Positions 37,239-46,680 of a stretch of DNA of 64,000 nucleotides are shown here, piece after piece (within the stretch, counting starts at the first letter, position 1; each line of letters begins with the position of its first letter). The DNA is from Vibrio mimicus CAIM 602 (GTDB lineage: Bacteria > Pseudomonadota > Gammaproteobacteria > Enterobacterales > Vibrionaceae). The DNA is taken from contig NZ_AOMO01000027.1 of assembly GCF_000338875.1 (NCBI RefSeq), positions 124,001 through 188,000 on the forward strand, written 5' to 3'. Under the pieces are notes generated by a model, which worked only from the letters and a program-made list of their open reading frames with translations, ran no database searches and was not told the DNA's origin. The position numbers and the translations under genes are program-made.

Positions 37239-40200
37239 ATGAACAAGAAACCACTGACACTCCTGATAGCTGGGCTATTGGGAAGCGCACCTGTGTGGGC
37301 ACAAAGTGAACTCACATTGATCCAGATAGGTGAAAAAACCGTCGAACGTTTGCAATCAATCAAAGCGATGGCCGAACGAGGCGAGGGAGTCTTTGAACGT
37401 AATGGTGAACGCTGGATCACCTATAAAGGAATGGAGTATCGGTTAAGTTACAAAAATGACCTTCGATTCCCGTTTCTGCCTTACCAAAATGGTGATGATA
37501 CACCGTATCGCAATGTCATCGATTTTGTCGATCAGAGCTGGGAATTCATGATGTATGACGGCGGTTTCTACTTGATGAATCGTGAGTTCGGTTCTTTTGA
37601 CTACGATAAAGGTTGCTTTATTGAGTACATACCTGCGGCACATGGCTCCAAGCGTCCTGATGGGAGTTTCTTTTGGGAGCGTGATGTTATTTATCGCACG
37701 GAGGCGTCAGATTGTGGTGCGTTAAGCCGACCGACACTCTCTTCTTTGACGGTTTCTAGCGTCTCCGATCAAGGCGCTTCATTTGACTGGCTGGGGCAAA
37801 ACGAAACCGATTCAGTGGCATTAACCGTCACCAATCTCAGTGATCAAAGTGATGTACGAAGTTATGACAATGTTTCTGCGGGATTCTTTGTTGGTGGACT
37901 TAAACCACAAACACAGTATGAAATTGCCTTGAGTTCCTGCAATCCGGTGGATTGTGCCAAGCCGCAAATGGCTCGATTTACGACGTTGGATGCGCGCGAA
38001 GGCTTTGCTGATGAAATCCCAGTTCCTAACCATTTACAAGGTAGCTTAGAGGGAAGTTTAAGCTTTACTCAAACTCATACTTCGGTTGCACCAAACGGCA
38101 ATGAGCTGACCGGACAAGGGCATCTGGATGTGGTCATGGATCGTGAAGCCATGCTGCTGTTCACCCCACAACTGAGTGAAGAGGTAAACCAAATCCGTGC
38201 TGAGGTGTATCTTGAGGGTGAATTAGTTCACAGCACTTTGATGTTGCCACCCAGTGCTTTAGCAGCTGCGGATCAACCGGATAATGGCCGTATGAAAGTG
38301 GTGTTCTCACACCATGCGTGGTCGTTGCCTTTGCAGTGGAACTGGATGAAACCGGGTTTATCGCTACGTTTAGTCGATAATTTGGGTCGTGAAGGCGAAC
38401 TCGCCCAAGGAGAAATCCAGTTTGGTGGCGCGCCTGAACTGGTGATTCAGAATATCGATATGGGTATGCTCACTCAGCCGCGTAACCGCAACACCATGAT
38501 CCAAAACTTGCCAATCTTGGCCGCAGATTATTTCCAGAAAATTCCAGCGTCTAAATTGGTGATGGCGGATTACACGCCAGCGTATTTCCCTCTGGTCACT
38601 CTGCCTAACGGCGTGATTTACACCGATAAAAGCGCGAGTACAGGTGGCTGGCACAGTGGTGATATGCGTGAGGCGATCGGTAAAGCGATGGTTTCTACGG
38701 GCATTAACAACGCTAACGTCGGCATTCTGAGCAGTGCTGGGTATTCACAGCAATACAACCGCCGTTTTAACCACATTACCGCGCACACCAACGTAGGTGT
38801 GTACACCAAAGAAGGCTCCGATCTTCCTCATGTTGTTGTACATGGCGGCAGCGGTGGTGGTGGTATCGTCACACTGGAAGCCACTACAGGCAATGAATGG
38901 TCGCACGAGCTGGGTCACAACTATGGCTTAGGTCACTGGCCGTACATGGCTTCGATTCATGATATGGAATCAGGCTGGGGCTGGGATGCGTTCCACCAAC
39001 GCTTTATCGGTAACTTACACTGGAAAGGCGATGTGTATACCCAGCAGCAGGGCGATGACATTGTGCCCCCATTCAAAGATGCCTTCAGATTCACGCGTGA
39101 TGCACAAAACGGTGGTGAAGATGAGAAAGTCGGTACCATTAGCCGTTTTACGCTTGAGCATCCGGCTCAGTCGCGTAAAACACAACGCTGGTTGAACAAT
39201 GGCTTTAACCTTGATAGCAGCAGTCCAAGCGGCTATGTGCAATGGAATCCATCAACCCAAAGTTACCAAGCGGTGGAAACGAATACTCCAAAGCCACAGC
39301 AAACGGGTGTGCCTGTAGTTACTTTACTGGGGATTTATGATCCGCAGAACGAGAAACCAAGCCAGATCTACCCGTTGGTGTACTCTAACTACGGTAACTT
39401 GTTTGAACTGCCACAACCTGAGCAGAATCAATATCAGCCAGAAGGTTGGCAAGCGGTCGCGAATCTGACGCAAGATCAGCTTAATAGCGACATTTGGCAA
39501 ATGCTTAAGATTGATGGTCAGCAACAAAAATTGTGCAAATTCACCTTCCAAGCCGCTAATGGGGACAGTGCTGTGTTTGTGGGGGGAGTTAATCCTGCGA
39601 CATCACGCTGCGAAGTCAGCAACGATATGAAGTGGCATATCAACGCCAATATGCAGTCTGGTTTGTTCGATTATGAAATGCTATCCAAGTTTGGTCGTGG
39701 CCCGGTGACCTATACTCCAAACGCGGAAGTCGGCGAAGTCAGTTTATGTACGCTCAATAAACCAGGGAATGATCACGATGGTGCGGGCTTTGTTGTCGGT
39801 AATTACTGTGAGCAGATCTCGGGTGCTATGCACAAACATGGTAAAACGTGGCGCTACGCCATTCGTGGTACAGAAGTGCTGCGTCCTAGCTATGAATCGC
39901 AAGGTCAATGCCAATTGAATGTTGAGTTTGCTGGCAGTTTGACACAACAAGTAGCGCTTAGTGCAACTCGTCATAACGCAACGCAAAGCAACAAGTTCCA
40001 TGTCAACTTATCCATGGAAAAGGGTGTACCGACGCAAGTTAGTTTGAGCTGTTCCGATGTGAATGGTGAAACGGAATTAACTCAGTTTACGCCGGATCAA
40101 AATCCACCGCTGGATGAGCTGAAAGGCCCGATCATCATTGGTCAGGAATACGGTTACAGCCAAGTCATCGATATGACCAAAACCTTCGCACAAAATGAGG

Positions 40201-40973
40201 CATTAGTGAGTACGGATTTTGCCACTATCGCTGAGTTTGATGCTTTTGTGGCTGAGCAGTATGGCCGTGGGATTTTGAATAATGGCGTAACGAAAGCTGA
40301 GCGTCGAGCAGGAGCATTGTACGTATTTGCCAACCCAGAGACTGGCACGCGTGATTACTTTGTGATGCGTACGGTTGAAGCGGGTGATTTCCCAACCGAT
40401 CAAACCAGTAATCAAGGTTGGAAATACCTTGGCTCGGCAGATGACCACGTTAACGTTGCTTTCAACCCAATTAAGCTCAAGAGAGCCGATGGCGTGAGCA
40501 TTGAAGCACGCGTTAAAAGCTACTTTGGTGTGTCACGCTTGCTGACATGGGACGAGCGCACCTCAACCACTTGGGAAAATGCGCAAGGTGCGGTGTTTGT
40601 TGGACAAATCGAGGGTGAAAATCACTACTTTATCCAAAAGCGCCCGGGTGAAGGTGAAGCATTCCCAACGTATGGAGAGTCAAACCAAGATTGGTACTTC
40701 CTTGGCAGTGATAGCACCATTCAAGCTTATCTTTCGGAGCTAAATCGTGACTTGGCGAGTTTTGAACGTGCGCTGCTCGAATGGTATCAACAAGATGCGA
40801 TGGGCGTATGGGGCAGTAATGGTCAGCGTGGCAACGTGAACGACATATACCAATATGGATTCCGTGGCGGTTACCATTACTACCGACTGAAAACCACCAG
40901 TTACGGCTATTTCCCTTGGCCAACCGAAAGTAACCCAAGCAACCATCAATGGGAATATTTGGGGCAGTTTTAA
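37239..40973 (+). CDS. Secreted M66 zinc metalloprotease, TagA/StcE-like
   Basis: 1244-residue secreted protease related to V. cholerae TagA and E. coli StcE, which cut mucin-type glycoproteins. Signal peptide MNKKPLTLLIAGLLGSAPVWA. An N-terminal region includes a fibronectin-III-like stretch (about 160-250). The M66 domain has the zinc site HELGHNYGLGH (His556, Glu557, His560, His566) followed by the met-turn-type DMESGWGWD. The last about 290 residues contain three repeats ending FP..SNQ/H.W.YLG, probably for surface or glycan binding. Start after AACGAG; a bidirectional terminator follows. The mucinase role is by family, not shown here. Confidence 0.9.
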   Translation: MNKKPLTLLIAGLLGSAPVWAQSELTLIQIGEKTVERLQSIKAMAERGEGVFERNGERWITYKGMEYRLSYKNDLRFPFLPYQNGDDTPYRNVIDFVDQSWEFMMYDGGFYLMNREFGSFDYDKGCFIEYIPAAHGSKRPDGSFFWERDVIYRTEASDCGALSRPTLSSLTVSSVSDQGASFDWLGQNETDSVALTVTNLSDQSDVRSYDNVSAGFFVGGLKPQTQYEIALSSCNPVDCAKPQMARFTTLDAREGFADEIPVPNHLQGSLEGSLSFTQTHTSVAPNGNELTGQGHLDVVMDREAMLLFTPQLSEEVNQIRAEVYLEGELVHSTLMLPPSALAAADQPDNGRMKVVFSHHAWSLPLQWNWMKPGLSLRLVDNLGREGELAQGEIQFGGAPELVIQNIDMGMLTQPRNRNTMIQNLPILAADYFQKIPASKLVMADYTPAYFPLVTLPNGVIYTDKSASTGGWHSGDMREAIGKAMVSTGINNANVGILSSAGYSQQYNRRFNHITAHTNVGVYTKEGSDLPHVVVHGGSGGGGIVTLEATTGNEWSHELGHNYGLGHWPYMASIHDMESGWGWDAFHQRFIGNLHWKGDVYTQQQGDDIVPPFKDAFRFTRDAQNGGEDEKVGTISRFTLEHPAQSRKTQRWLNNGFNLDSSSPSGYVQWNPSTQSYQAVETNTPKPQQTGVPVVTLLGIYDPQNEKPSQIYPLVYSNYGNLFELPQPEQNQYQPEGWQAVANLTQDQLNSDIWQMLKIDGQQQKLCKFTFQAANGDSAVFVGGVNPATSRCEVSNDMKWHINANMQSGLFDYEMLSKFGRGPVTYTPNAEVGEVSLCTLNKPGNDHDGAGFVVGNYCEQISGAMHKHGKTWRYAIRGTEVLRPSYESQGQCQLNVEFAGSLTQQVALSATRHNATQSNKFHVNLSMEKGVPTQVSLSCSDVNGETELTQFTPDQNPPLDELKGPIIIGQEYGYSQVIDMTKTFAQNEALVSTDFATIAEFDAFVAEQYGRGILNNGVTKAERRAGALYVFANPETGTRDYFVMRTVEAGDFPTDQTSNQGWKYLGSADDHVNVAFNPIKLKRADGVSIEARVKSYFGVSRLLTWDERTSTTWENAQGAVFVGQIEGENHYFIQKRPGEGEAFPTYGESNQDWYFLGSDSTIQAYLSELNRDLASFERALLEWYQQDAMGVWGSNGQRGNVNDIYQYGFRGGYHYYRLKTTSYGYFPWPTESNPSNHQWEYLGQF

Positions 40974-40995
40974 TCTTATCTTCACCATTTAACCT

Positions 40996-41026
40996 AATAA
41001 AGCCAGTCGAAAAGACTGGCTTTATT
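40996..41026. terminator. Bidirectional terminator after the M66 protease gene
   Basis: AATAAAGCCAGTC and GACTGGCTTTATT, 13-bp perfect stem with a 5-base loop, followed by TTT. Confidence 0.9.
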
Positions 41027-41118
41027 TTTGGGCACATATAACCGTTGGTTTACAAGTCGGAGAGAAAACACTATCTTACGCCGCGTTATTTTTATTCAAC
41101 TGATGATCCAAGGAAACC

Positions 41119-41625
41119 ATGGCTGTTCTAGAGATTCTTACTGCACCCGATCCAAGACTTCGTGTTCAATCCAAACAGGTAACGGACGTTGCTTCAGTGC
41201 AAACCTTAATTGATGACCTGCTGGATACCCTGTACGCCACGGACAACGGCATTGGTCTGGCAGCGCCGCAAGTAGGCCGCGAAGAAGCGATTGTGGTGAT
41301 TGATTTGTCAGACAATCGTGACGAGCCAATGGTGTTGATCAACCCGAAAGTGGTGAGCGGCAGCAATAAAGAGATGGGTCAAGAAGGTTGCCTATCGGTT
41401 CCGGACTACTACGCTGATGTGGAGCGTTATACCTCTGTCGTGGTTGAAGCATTGGATCGTGATGGTAAGCCACTGAAAATTGAAAGCAGTGATTTTCTGG
41501 CTATTGTGATGCAGCATGAAATCGATCACCTTTCCGGTAATCTGTTCATTGACTATTTGTCACAGCTCAAACAGCAAATGGCGATGAAAAAAGTCAAAAA
41601 ATATGTGAAGAATCGCGCGCGCTAA
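41119..41625 (+). CDS. def: Peptide deformylase (second copy, Def2-type)
   Basis: 168-residue metalloenzyme that removes the formyl group from new proteins. All three motifs are intact: GIGLAAPQVG, EGCLSVP (metal ligand Cys91) and QHEIDHLSG (His133, Glu134, His137). V. cholerae carries another deformylase on the large chromosome, so this is the accessory copy. Start ATG 41119 after AAGGAAACC. Stands alone, flanked by terminators on both sides. Confidence 0.95.
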   Translation: MAVLEILTAPDPRLRVQSKQVTDVASVQTLIDDLLDTLYATDNGIGLAAPQVGREEAIVVIDLSDNRDEPMVLINPKVVSGSNKEMGQEGCLSVPDYYADVERYTSVVVEALDRDGKPLKIESSDFLAIVMQHEIDHLSGNLFIDYLSQLKQQMAMKKVKKYVKNRAR

Positions 41626-41651
41626 TCGCAGCATACCGATTGTTTCCAAAT

Positions 41652-41684
41652 AAAAAGGCCGCCAGTTCAACAGGCGGCCTTTTT
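41652..41684. terminator. Bidirectional terminator between def and the PTS operon
   Basis: AAAAAGGCCGCC and GGCGGCCTTTTT, 12-bp perfect stem, loop of 9, T and A runs on both sides; serves the convergent deformylase and PTS genes. Confidence 0.92.
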
Positions 41685-41717
41685 GATCTTGGTTTGAGCG
41701 AATCGTTTAGCGAACAA

Positions 41718-42962
41718 TCAAACCCAGCAAAATACCCACAGCACCAAAGTCAGCATCACTGAAGGTAGTATTGGCAAAGCAAGATCCCCCAAAACGGGCA
41801 TCAGGAATACAGGCAAGAAGGTGATCAGCAAACCTTGAGCAAAGGCACCGAGAATAGCACCACGACGACCGCCCGTTGCGTTACCAAATACACCTGCCGC
41901 CGCACCCACGAAGAAGTGAGGCACAACACCCGGAATAATCACGGTTAAACCCATTACGTACAGCAAGAACATACCGAGCAAACCTGCGGCAAAGCTAGAT
42001 AGGAAACCGACCAACACCGCATTCGGTGCGTATGGGAATACGACAGGGCAGTCGAGTGCAGGTTTTGCATTGGGTACCAGTTTGTCTGAGATGCCTTTAA
42101 ACGCTGGGACGATTTCGGCAATCACCATACGCACACCTTGCAAGATGACATACACGCCACCAGCAAAGGTGATGGATTGCATCAGCGCGAACATAAACCA
42201 GTGTTTGCCGCCACTCACTTCGCGTACAAAATCACCGCCCGCGAACAAGCAAGTCACCATAAAGATGATGCCCATAGTGAAGGATATCGCTACTGGCGTA
42301 TCACGCAGGAACAGCAGACCTTTAGGTACGTTCATCTCTTCAGTTGAGTGTGCTTTGTTACCAAATTTACTGCCAATAAAGCCAGCCAACACATAAGAAA
42401 GGGTTGAGAAGTGGCCGATCGCGACATCATCAGAACCTGTCACTTGCTTCATGTATTTATGCGCAATGGCAGGGAAGAACACCATCACAGAGCCAACGAC
42501 TAAGGAACCCAAAGCAATCAGAGGTACACCACTCATTCCGCTGGAAGCGAGGATGGCTGCCACCATCATCGACATAAATAGAGTGTGATGACCAGTGAGG
42601 AAAATGAATTTCCAAGGGGTTAAACGGGCGATCAAAATATTCACCAACATAGCGAAGAACATGATCATTGCCATCTCTTTACCAAACGCTTCTTGGGCAA
42701 TAGAGACAATCGCTTCGTTGTTAGGCACCACACCGGTAATGCCAAAGGCTTGTTGGAAAATAGTGGCGAAATCACCGAGCGAGCTCACCACAAGGCCAGC
42801 ACCTGCACCAAGAATGATAAAACCGAGAATGGTTTTGACCGTGCCTTTGATGCATTCGGTGACAGGTTTTTTCTGTGCGATCAAACCGATCAGCGCAATC
42901 AGCCCCACCAGAACCGCAGGTTCGGATAGAACGTCATTCATTAAGAAATTGAAAAATTCCAT
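41718..42962 (-). CDS. PTS ascorbate-family IIC component (UlaA-like), C-terminal frameshift
   Basis: Membrane sugar channel of a PTS of the SgaT/UlaA class. As read it has 414 residues with about eleven membrane segments (LVGLIALIGLIAQKKP, GHHTLFMSM, FPYAPNAVLVGFLSSF). The tail departs from the family after PVLGDLAL: the other frame gives ANTTFSDADFGAVGILLGLIVR, the expected family ending, with a stop at 41707-41709. One more base in the AAA at 41776-41778 would join them. The damage removes only the last helix but may matter. Starts 9 bases after the IIB gene. The sugar is unknown, since no catabolic gene is nearby. Confidence 0.85.
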   Translation of the reverse strand: MEFFNFLMNDVLSEPAVLVGLIALIGLIAQKKPVTECIKGTVKTILGFIILGAGAGLVVSSLGDFATIFQQAFGITGVVPNNEAIVSIAQEAFGKEMAMIMFFAMLVNILIARLTPWKFIFLTGHHTLFMSMMVAAILASSGMSGVPLIALGSLVVGSVMVFFPAIAHKYMKQVTGSDDVAIGHFSTLSYVLAGFIGSKFGNKAHSTEEMNVPKGLLFLRDTPVAISFTMGIIFMVTCLFAGGDFVREVSGGKHWFMFALMQSITFAGGVYVILQGVRMVIAEIVPAFKGISDKLVPNAKPALDCPVVFPYAPNAVLVGFLSSFAAGLLGMFLLYVMGLTVIIPGVVPHFFVGAAAGVFGNATGGRRGAILGAFAQGLLITFLPVFLMPVLGDLALPILPSVMLTLVLWVFCWV

Positions 42963-42971
42963 AACGCCCCC

Positions 42972-43262
42972 TTACAGTGCGCCCAACTCTTGAAGTGCCG
43001 CAGACAAACGCTCTTTCATCGCGACTTTGTCAACCATGTTCGCCAAGCTCACAATCTTAGGTGTGACTCCAAGGGACTTGAGTTGGTCGGTAATATCGTT
43101 GGTGCCGATAAAAATATCGCAATCCGTGCCTTTCGCGCTGCCCAGATCGATATGATCGACCACCGCATCCACATTCAGATCTTTTACGATCGCCTTAATG
43201 CTCATTTCCATCATCAGGCTGGTGCCCAAACCATGTCCGCAAACAACCATAATTTTCATCAT
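42972..43262 (-). CDS. PTS ascorbate-family IIB component (UlaB-like)
   Basis: 96-residue cytoplasmic phosphocarrier. The phospho-cysteine Cys8 sits in VVCGHGLGTSLMME, typical of the lactose/ascorbate IIB fold. It takes phosphate from the IIA protein encoded upstream and gives it to the sugar passing through IIC. The start at 43262 follows AGGTACAG. Located between the IIA and IIC genes on the minus strand; the gaps are short. Confidence 0.92.
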   Translation of the reverse strand: MMKIMVVCGHGLGTSLMMEMSIKAIVKDLNVDAVVDHIDLGSAKGTDCDIFIGTNDITDQLKSLGVTPKIVSLANMVDKVAMKERLSAALQELGAL

Positions 43263-43309
43263 TCTGTACCTTTTGTTTTCTTGTATATCAGTAGGGGGAT
43301 AAACAGGAG

Positions 43310-43753
43310 TTAATAGTTTTTGATGACCGTAAGGACATCTTCGATGGTTTGAGCATTGCAGATTTGCTCTACATGCTCTTCATTCATAAACAGCTCAGCA
43401 AGTTTAGCGATAGCGCCTACATGGCTCTCGCTATCGGTTGCTGCAAGCGTTACCAACATTTTGACCGGGTCATTACCTTCAGAATCGAAGTGGACACCTT
43501 GTTGGATCACAGTGATTGCCAAAGATAAGCGGTTCACACCATCTTCAGGTCTGGCGTGGGGCATTGCCATGCCGGGTCCTACAACGTAGTAAGGACCTAA
43601 CTCTTCATGAGAACGAAAAATGGCATCCACATAACGTGGCTCTACGGCTCCGTTATCGATCAGTGCCTGACAGGATTTCTGCACCGCCTCTTTCCAATCT
43701 GCTGCGTTGGGGTAGATGCGAATCACGTCTGAGGTAATCAGTTCACTTAACAT
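43310..43753 (-). CDS. PTS IIA component, mannitol/fructose-type (UlaC-like)
   Basis: 147-residue cytoplasmic phosphocarrier of the PTS EIIA type 2 family. The active His66 lies in GMAMPHARPEDGV. I chose the start at 43753 because GGAAAA precedes it, whereas an ATG seven codons upstream has no clear site. First gene of the IIA-IIB-IIC operon, transcribed away from a LacI-type regulator across a region with three operator-like palindromes. Confidence 0.9.
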   Translation of the reverse strand: MLSELITSDVIRIYPNAADWKEAVQKSCQALIDNGAVEPRYVDAIFRSHEELGPYYVVGPGMAMPHARPEDGVNRLSLAITVIQQGVHFDSEGNDPVKMLVTLAATDSESHVGAIAKLAELFMNEEHVEQICNAQTIEDVLTVIKNY

Positions 43754-43830
43754 TAACGTTTTCCAACTTGTCATTTTTGATGGCGCTACTCTAACGATGA
43801 TCTTGTCAGGAAAAACCGATGCTGATCACA

Positions 43831-43880
43831 AATGGTAGCGCTAACTGATAGCGCTACCATTATTTGTGATAGCGCTATCA
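43831..43880. promoter_or_regulatory. Cluster of three LacI-type operators
   Basis: Three copies of TGRTAGCGCTAYCA-like palindromes with the core TAGCGCTA at 43836-43843, 43849-43856 and 43870-43877 (centres 13 and 21 bases apart). The third, TGATAGCGCTATCA, is perfect. Sites 1 and 2 together form a 13-bp inverted repeat with a 5-base spacer, flanked by ATCACAAA/TTTGTGAT. They lie between the PTS operon and the divergent LacI-type gene. Confidence 0.85.
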
Positions 43881-44002
43881 TTTCAGCTTATCCAAGGGTT
43901 TTCGTATGATGGCTTTACACTTGGATGAGTTACACTCATGCTCATTCCCACGTTGTGGTAAGATGCCGCAGCCTGAAATCCAGCCAAATAGCCAAAGTAG
44001 AA

Positions 44003-45031
44003 ATGAGCGAAACTCGCAAAAGAAGAAGCACAGGAAATGTCACCCTAGCTGATGTCGCCAAACAGGCAGGTGTGGGTACGATGACCGTTTCACGCGCGTT
44101 AAGAACGCCGGATCTGGTTTCAGAAAAACTCAGAGAAAAAATTCAGCAAGTCGTTGATGAACTCGGTTATATCCCAAACAAAGCCGCAGGTGCTTTGGCT
44201 TCCGCCGAAAGTTACTCTATCGCTTTGATTCTGCCGTCATTGGTAGAGAAATCGTGCGCCCATTTTTTGCCGAACTTTCAGCACACGCTCAATAAAGCGG
44301 GCTATCAGCTTTTGCTTGGCTACAGTGGTTATTCGGTCGAACAGGAAGAAAAACTGCTCTGTACTTTTTTGGAAGATCGTCCTGCCGGTGTGGTTCTTTT
44401 TGGCAGTCACCATAGTGAACGCACGCATCAATTGCTCGGTTCGGCCAATGCCCATGTGTTAGAAATTGCGGAGTTAAACAGCGTACCGCGATACATGAAT
44501 ATCGGCGTCGATTATTTTGATGTTGGCAAAGTGTGTACTCGTCACCTCATTGAGCAAGGCTTTAAAAATATTGGCTTTATTGGGGCGAGGGGAAACCACT
44601 CTACACTGCAAAAAAAACTGCATGGTTGGCAAAGTGCCATGATTGAAAGCTATCTCACTCCTGACCATTTCCTTACTACGCATGAGGCACCATCAGCGCA
44701 ACTTGGGGCTGAAGGCTTGGCGAAATTGCTGCTAAGAGATTCGTCACTCGATGCTTTAGTGTGCAGCCATGAAGAGATTGCGATTGGTGCATTATTTGAA
44801 TGCCACCGCCGAGTGCTCAAAGTGCCTGGAGATATGGCAATCATCTGCTTGGAAGGTTCAAGTATGGCTGAGCATGCTTTCCCAAGTTTGAGTTGTGCTG
44901 AATATGACTATGAAAAGATGGGGAATCGAGCCGCAGAAAAATTACTTCACGCCATCAAAGGTGATCGCTTTGAAGCTGTGACGAATTTGGGCTTTCAGTT
45001 AAAACGCCGCGCCAGCACACTCATCAAATAA
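44003..45031 (+). CDS. LacI-family regulator of the PTS operon (GntR-repressor-like)
   Basis: 342-residue repressor. Helix-turn-helix VTLADVAKQAGVGTMTVSRALRTPDLVSEKLR, then a sugar-binding-protein-like effector domain (IALILPSLVEK, VDYFDVGKVCTRHLIEQGF). It most resembles the gluconate repressor branch of the family. The start at 44003 (MSETRKRRS) is the usual N-terminus; the longer frame from 43925 overlaps regulatory DNA. Divergent from the PTS genes, with three matching operators between, so it very likely controls them and itself. Confidence 0.9.
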   Translation: MSETRKRRSTGNVTLADVAKQAGVGTMTVSRALRTPDLVSEKLREKIQQVVDELGYIPNKAAGALASAESYSIALILPSLVEKSCAHFLPNFQHTLNKAGYQLLLGYSGYSVEQEEKLLCTFLEDRPAGVVLFGSHHSERTHQLLGSANAHVLEIAELNSVPRYMNIGVDYFDVGKVCTRHLIEQGFKNIGFIGARGNHSTLQKKLHGWQSAMIESYLTPDHFLTTHEAPSAQLGAEGLAKLLLRDSSLDALVCSHEEIAIGALFECHRRVLKVPGDMAIICLEGSSMAEHAFPSLSCAEYDYEKMGNRAAEKLLHAIKGDRFEAVTNLGFQLKRRASTLIK

Positions 45032-45143
45032 CCTTTTTATCAAAACTGTTTGGGGTCTTTACTTAACTTTACCCTTCTGCGACAGCGCTTTACATTAGGC
45101 TTGTTACTCTAAAATAACCTTATTAATAAAGTGGAATTGGGTT

Positions 45144-46475
45144 ATGAGCAGGGTTAAATACACTCTCTGGGTAATGGTTGGCATTGTCACTCTGTTATGG
45201 GTACAGGCTGAACCTACACTGTTTGGGTCAACAAACTTGTTCCAGTGGCGATCGGGTTTAGTGCAGTTCTCCGGTATTCTGGCACTCATGCTGATGTCGC
45301 TGGCGATGCTGTTAGCCTTGCGTTTACCCTTGATAGAACAATGGACACAAGGGATAGACAAAGGCTATCGCATTCATAAATGGCTTGGGATCTCCGCGCT
45401 CTTACTTGGGATCTTCCATTGGCTTGCTTACCATGTGCCTAAGTGGCTCATCTCACTTGAATTGCTGACGAAACCCGCACGCCTTAACGGTTCTGGCCCA
45501 CATGGCAACCTGTCCGGTTTGGCTTTATGGCTAAAAGAAGCCAAACCTTTGGCGATGGAAATCGGCGAATGGGGCTTTTATGCATTGATTAGCCTGCTGG
45601 CTATTTCCCTTTGGTCGGCCATTAAATACAAACCGTTCCGTTTCACTCATCGTATGATGGCCGTTGTTTATTTAGCCGTTGCATTTCACGCTATTGTTTT
45701 GCTCAAAAAGGCCTATTGGGGTGAGCCAATTTACTGGCTGACTCTGCTGTTTATCCTCGTAGGTTCATGGGCTGCATTGTATAGTCTGCTGGGTTTGGTT
45801 GGTCGGCAGTCTCGCTATCCTGCCCATGTTGAGGCGTTTCATTACTGTTCGCAGAGTAAAACCTTGGATTTAACGATTCAGTTGGATAAGCCGTGGCAAG
45901 GTCACAAGGCTGGGCAGTTTGCGTATTTGAGATTTCCCGGAGAAGAGCCGCATCCGTTCACCATCGCTTGTGCTCATCACGGTTCACAGTTGCGCTTTTT
46001 GATTAAAGAGTTGGGTGATTTTACAACGGGGTTGCATGAACGCTTGCAAAACGGTGAGCCTTTGGAGGTGGAAGGTCCTTATGGCAAGTTTGATTTTGTG
46101 GCTAATCAACCGCAGATTTGGATCGGCGGCGGTGTTGGGATTGCGCCATTTATGGCTGGGCTAGATTGGTTAACGATGGAAAGATCACATCCACATGTGC
46201 ATCTGTTTTTCTGTTGCCATCAAATTGATCCCAATTTGTGCGCAGAACTTCGCCACAAAGCGCAGTTGGCTGGGGTTTCATTAACCATCATCGATTCGAG
46301 TGTTGATCCTCATTTGTCAGCGGATGACATTGCGCGCCGATGTGGAGATTTAAGCCGTTTCGAAATCTATTTCTGTGGGCCAATCGCATTTTCCAATAGC
46401 CTGAAAAAAGCGCTTAAACCTTACCGAGTGGATCTATCACGCCAGTTTCATGAAGAACAATTCGTGATGCGCTAG
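45144..46475 (+). CDS. Ferric-reductase-like transmembrane flavoprotein
   Basis: 443 residues. The N-terminal half has about six membrane helices of the ferric-reductase domain with candidate heme histidines (IHKWLGISALLLGIFHWLAYH, FRFTHRMMAVVYLAVAFHAIVLL). The C-terminal half is a ferredoxin-reductase-type FAD/NAD(P)H module: FAD motif HPFTIAC, IGGGVGIAPFMAGL for nucleotide binding, and EIYFCGP. It should move electrons from NAD(P)H across the inner membrane, possibly to ferric iron; the true acceptor is unknown. Starts 113 bases after the LacI-type gene. Confidence 0.88.
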   Translation: MSRVKYTLWVMVGIVTLLWVQAEPTLFGSTNLFQWRSGLVQFSGILALMLMSLAMLLALRLPLIEQWTQGIDKGYRIHKWLGISALLLGIFHWLAYHVPKWLISLELLTKPARLNGSGPHGNLSGLALWLKEAKPLAMEIGEWGFYALISLLAISLWSAIKYKPFRFTHRMMAVVYLAVAFHAIVLLKKAYWGEPIYWLTLLFILVGSWAALYSLLGLVGRQSRYPAHVEAFHYCSQSKTLDLTIQLDKPWQGHKAGQFAYLRFPGEEPHPFTIACAHHGSQLRFLIKELGDFTTGLHERLQNGEPLEVEGPYGKFDFVANQPQIWIGGGVGIAPFMAGLDWLTMERSHPHVHLFFCCHQIDPNLCAELRHKAQLAGVSLTIIDSSVDPHLSADDIARRCGDLSRFEIYFCGPIAFSNSLKKALKPYRVDLSRQFHEEQFVMR

Positions 46476-46573
46476 TGCTTTCGATATGGTGCAGTGAGCG
46501 GAGGCCAAGATTGACAAGGTCGCTGCTCACTTGTTAACCTCCCGCCATCCTTTCTTCTGGAGATAACGCCAAC

Positions 46574-46680
46574 ATGGATATCTAACTTCCTTATTACCGA
46601 TGATCTTAATTTCATTCGGCTCTTGGAGTTAGTAGGCGTTATTGCATTTCTGTTTGTTCACTGAGTGTGACTCGTTTTAT
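46574..46680 (+). pseudogene. Decayed 5' end of a TRIC/UPF0126-type membrane protein gene
   Basis: GGAG and an ATG at 46574 open a frame that stops at codon 4 (ATG GAT ATC TAA). With one base added before AAC the frame reads NFLITDDLNFIRLLELVGVIAF, which resembles the first helix of TRIC (YicG/YadS-type) channels. A further single base would extend AFSV, after which likeness ends at stops. The rest of the gap up to 46789 shows no recognisable remainder. It looks like a truncated, frameshifted remnant; the family call is from a short stretch and uncertain. Confidence 0.4.
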
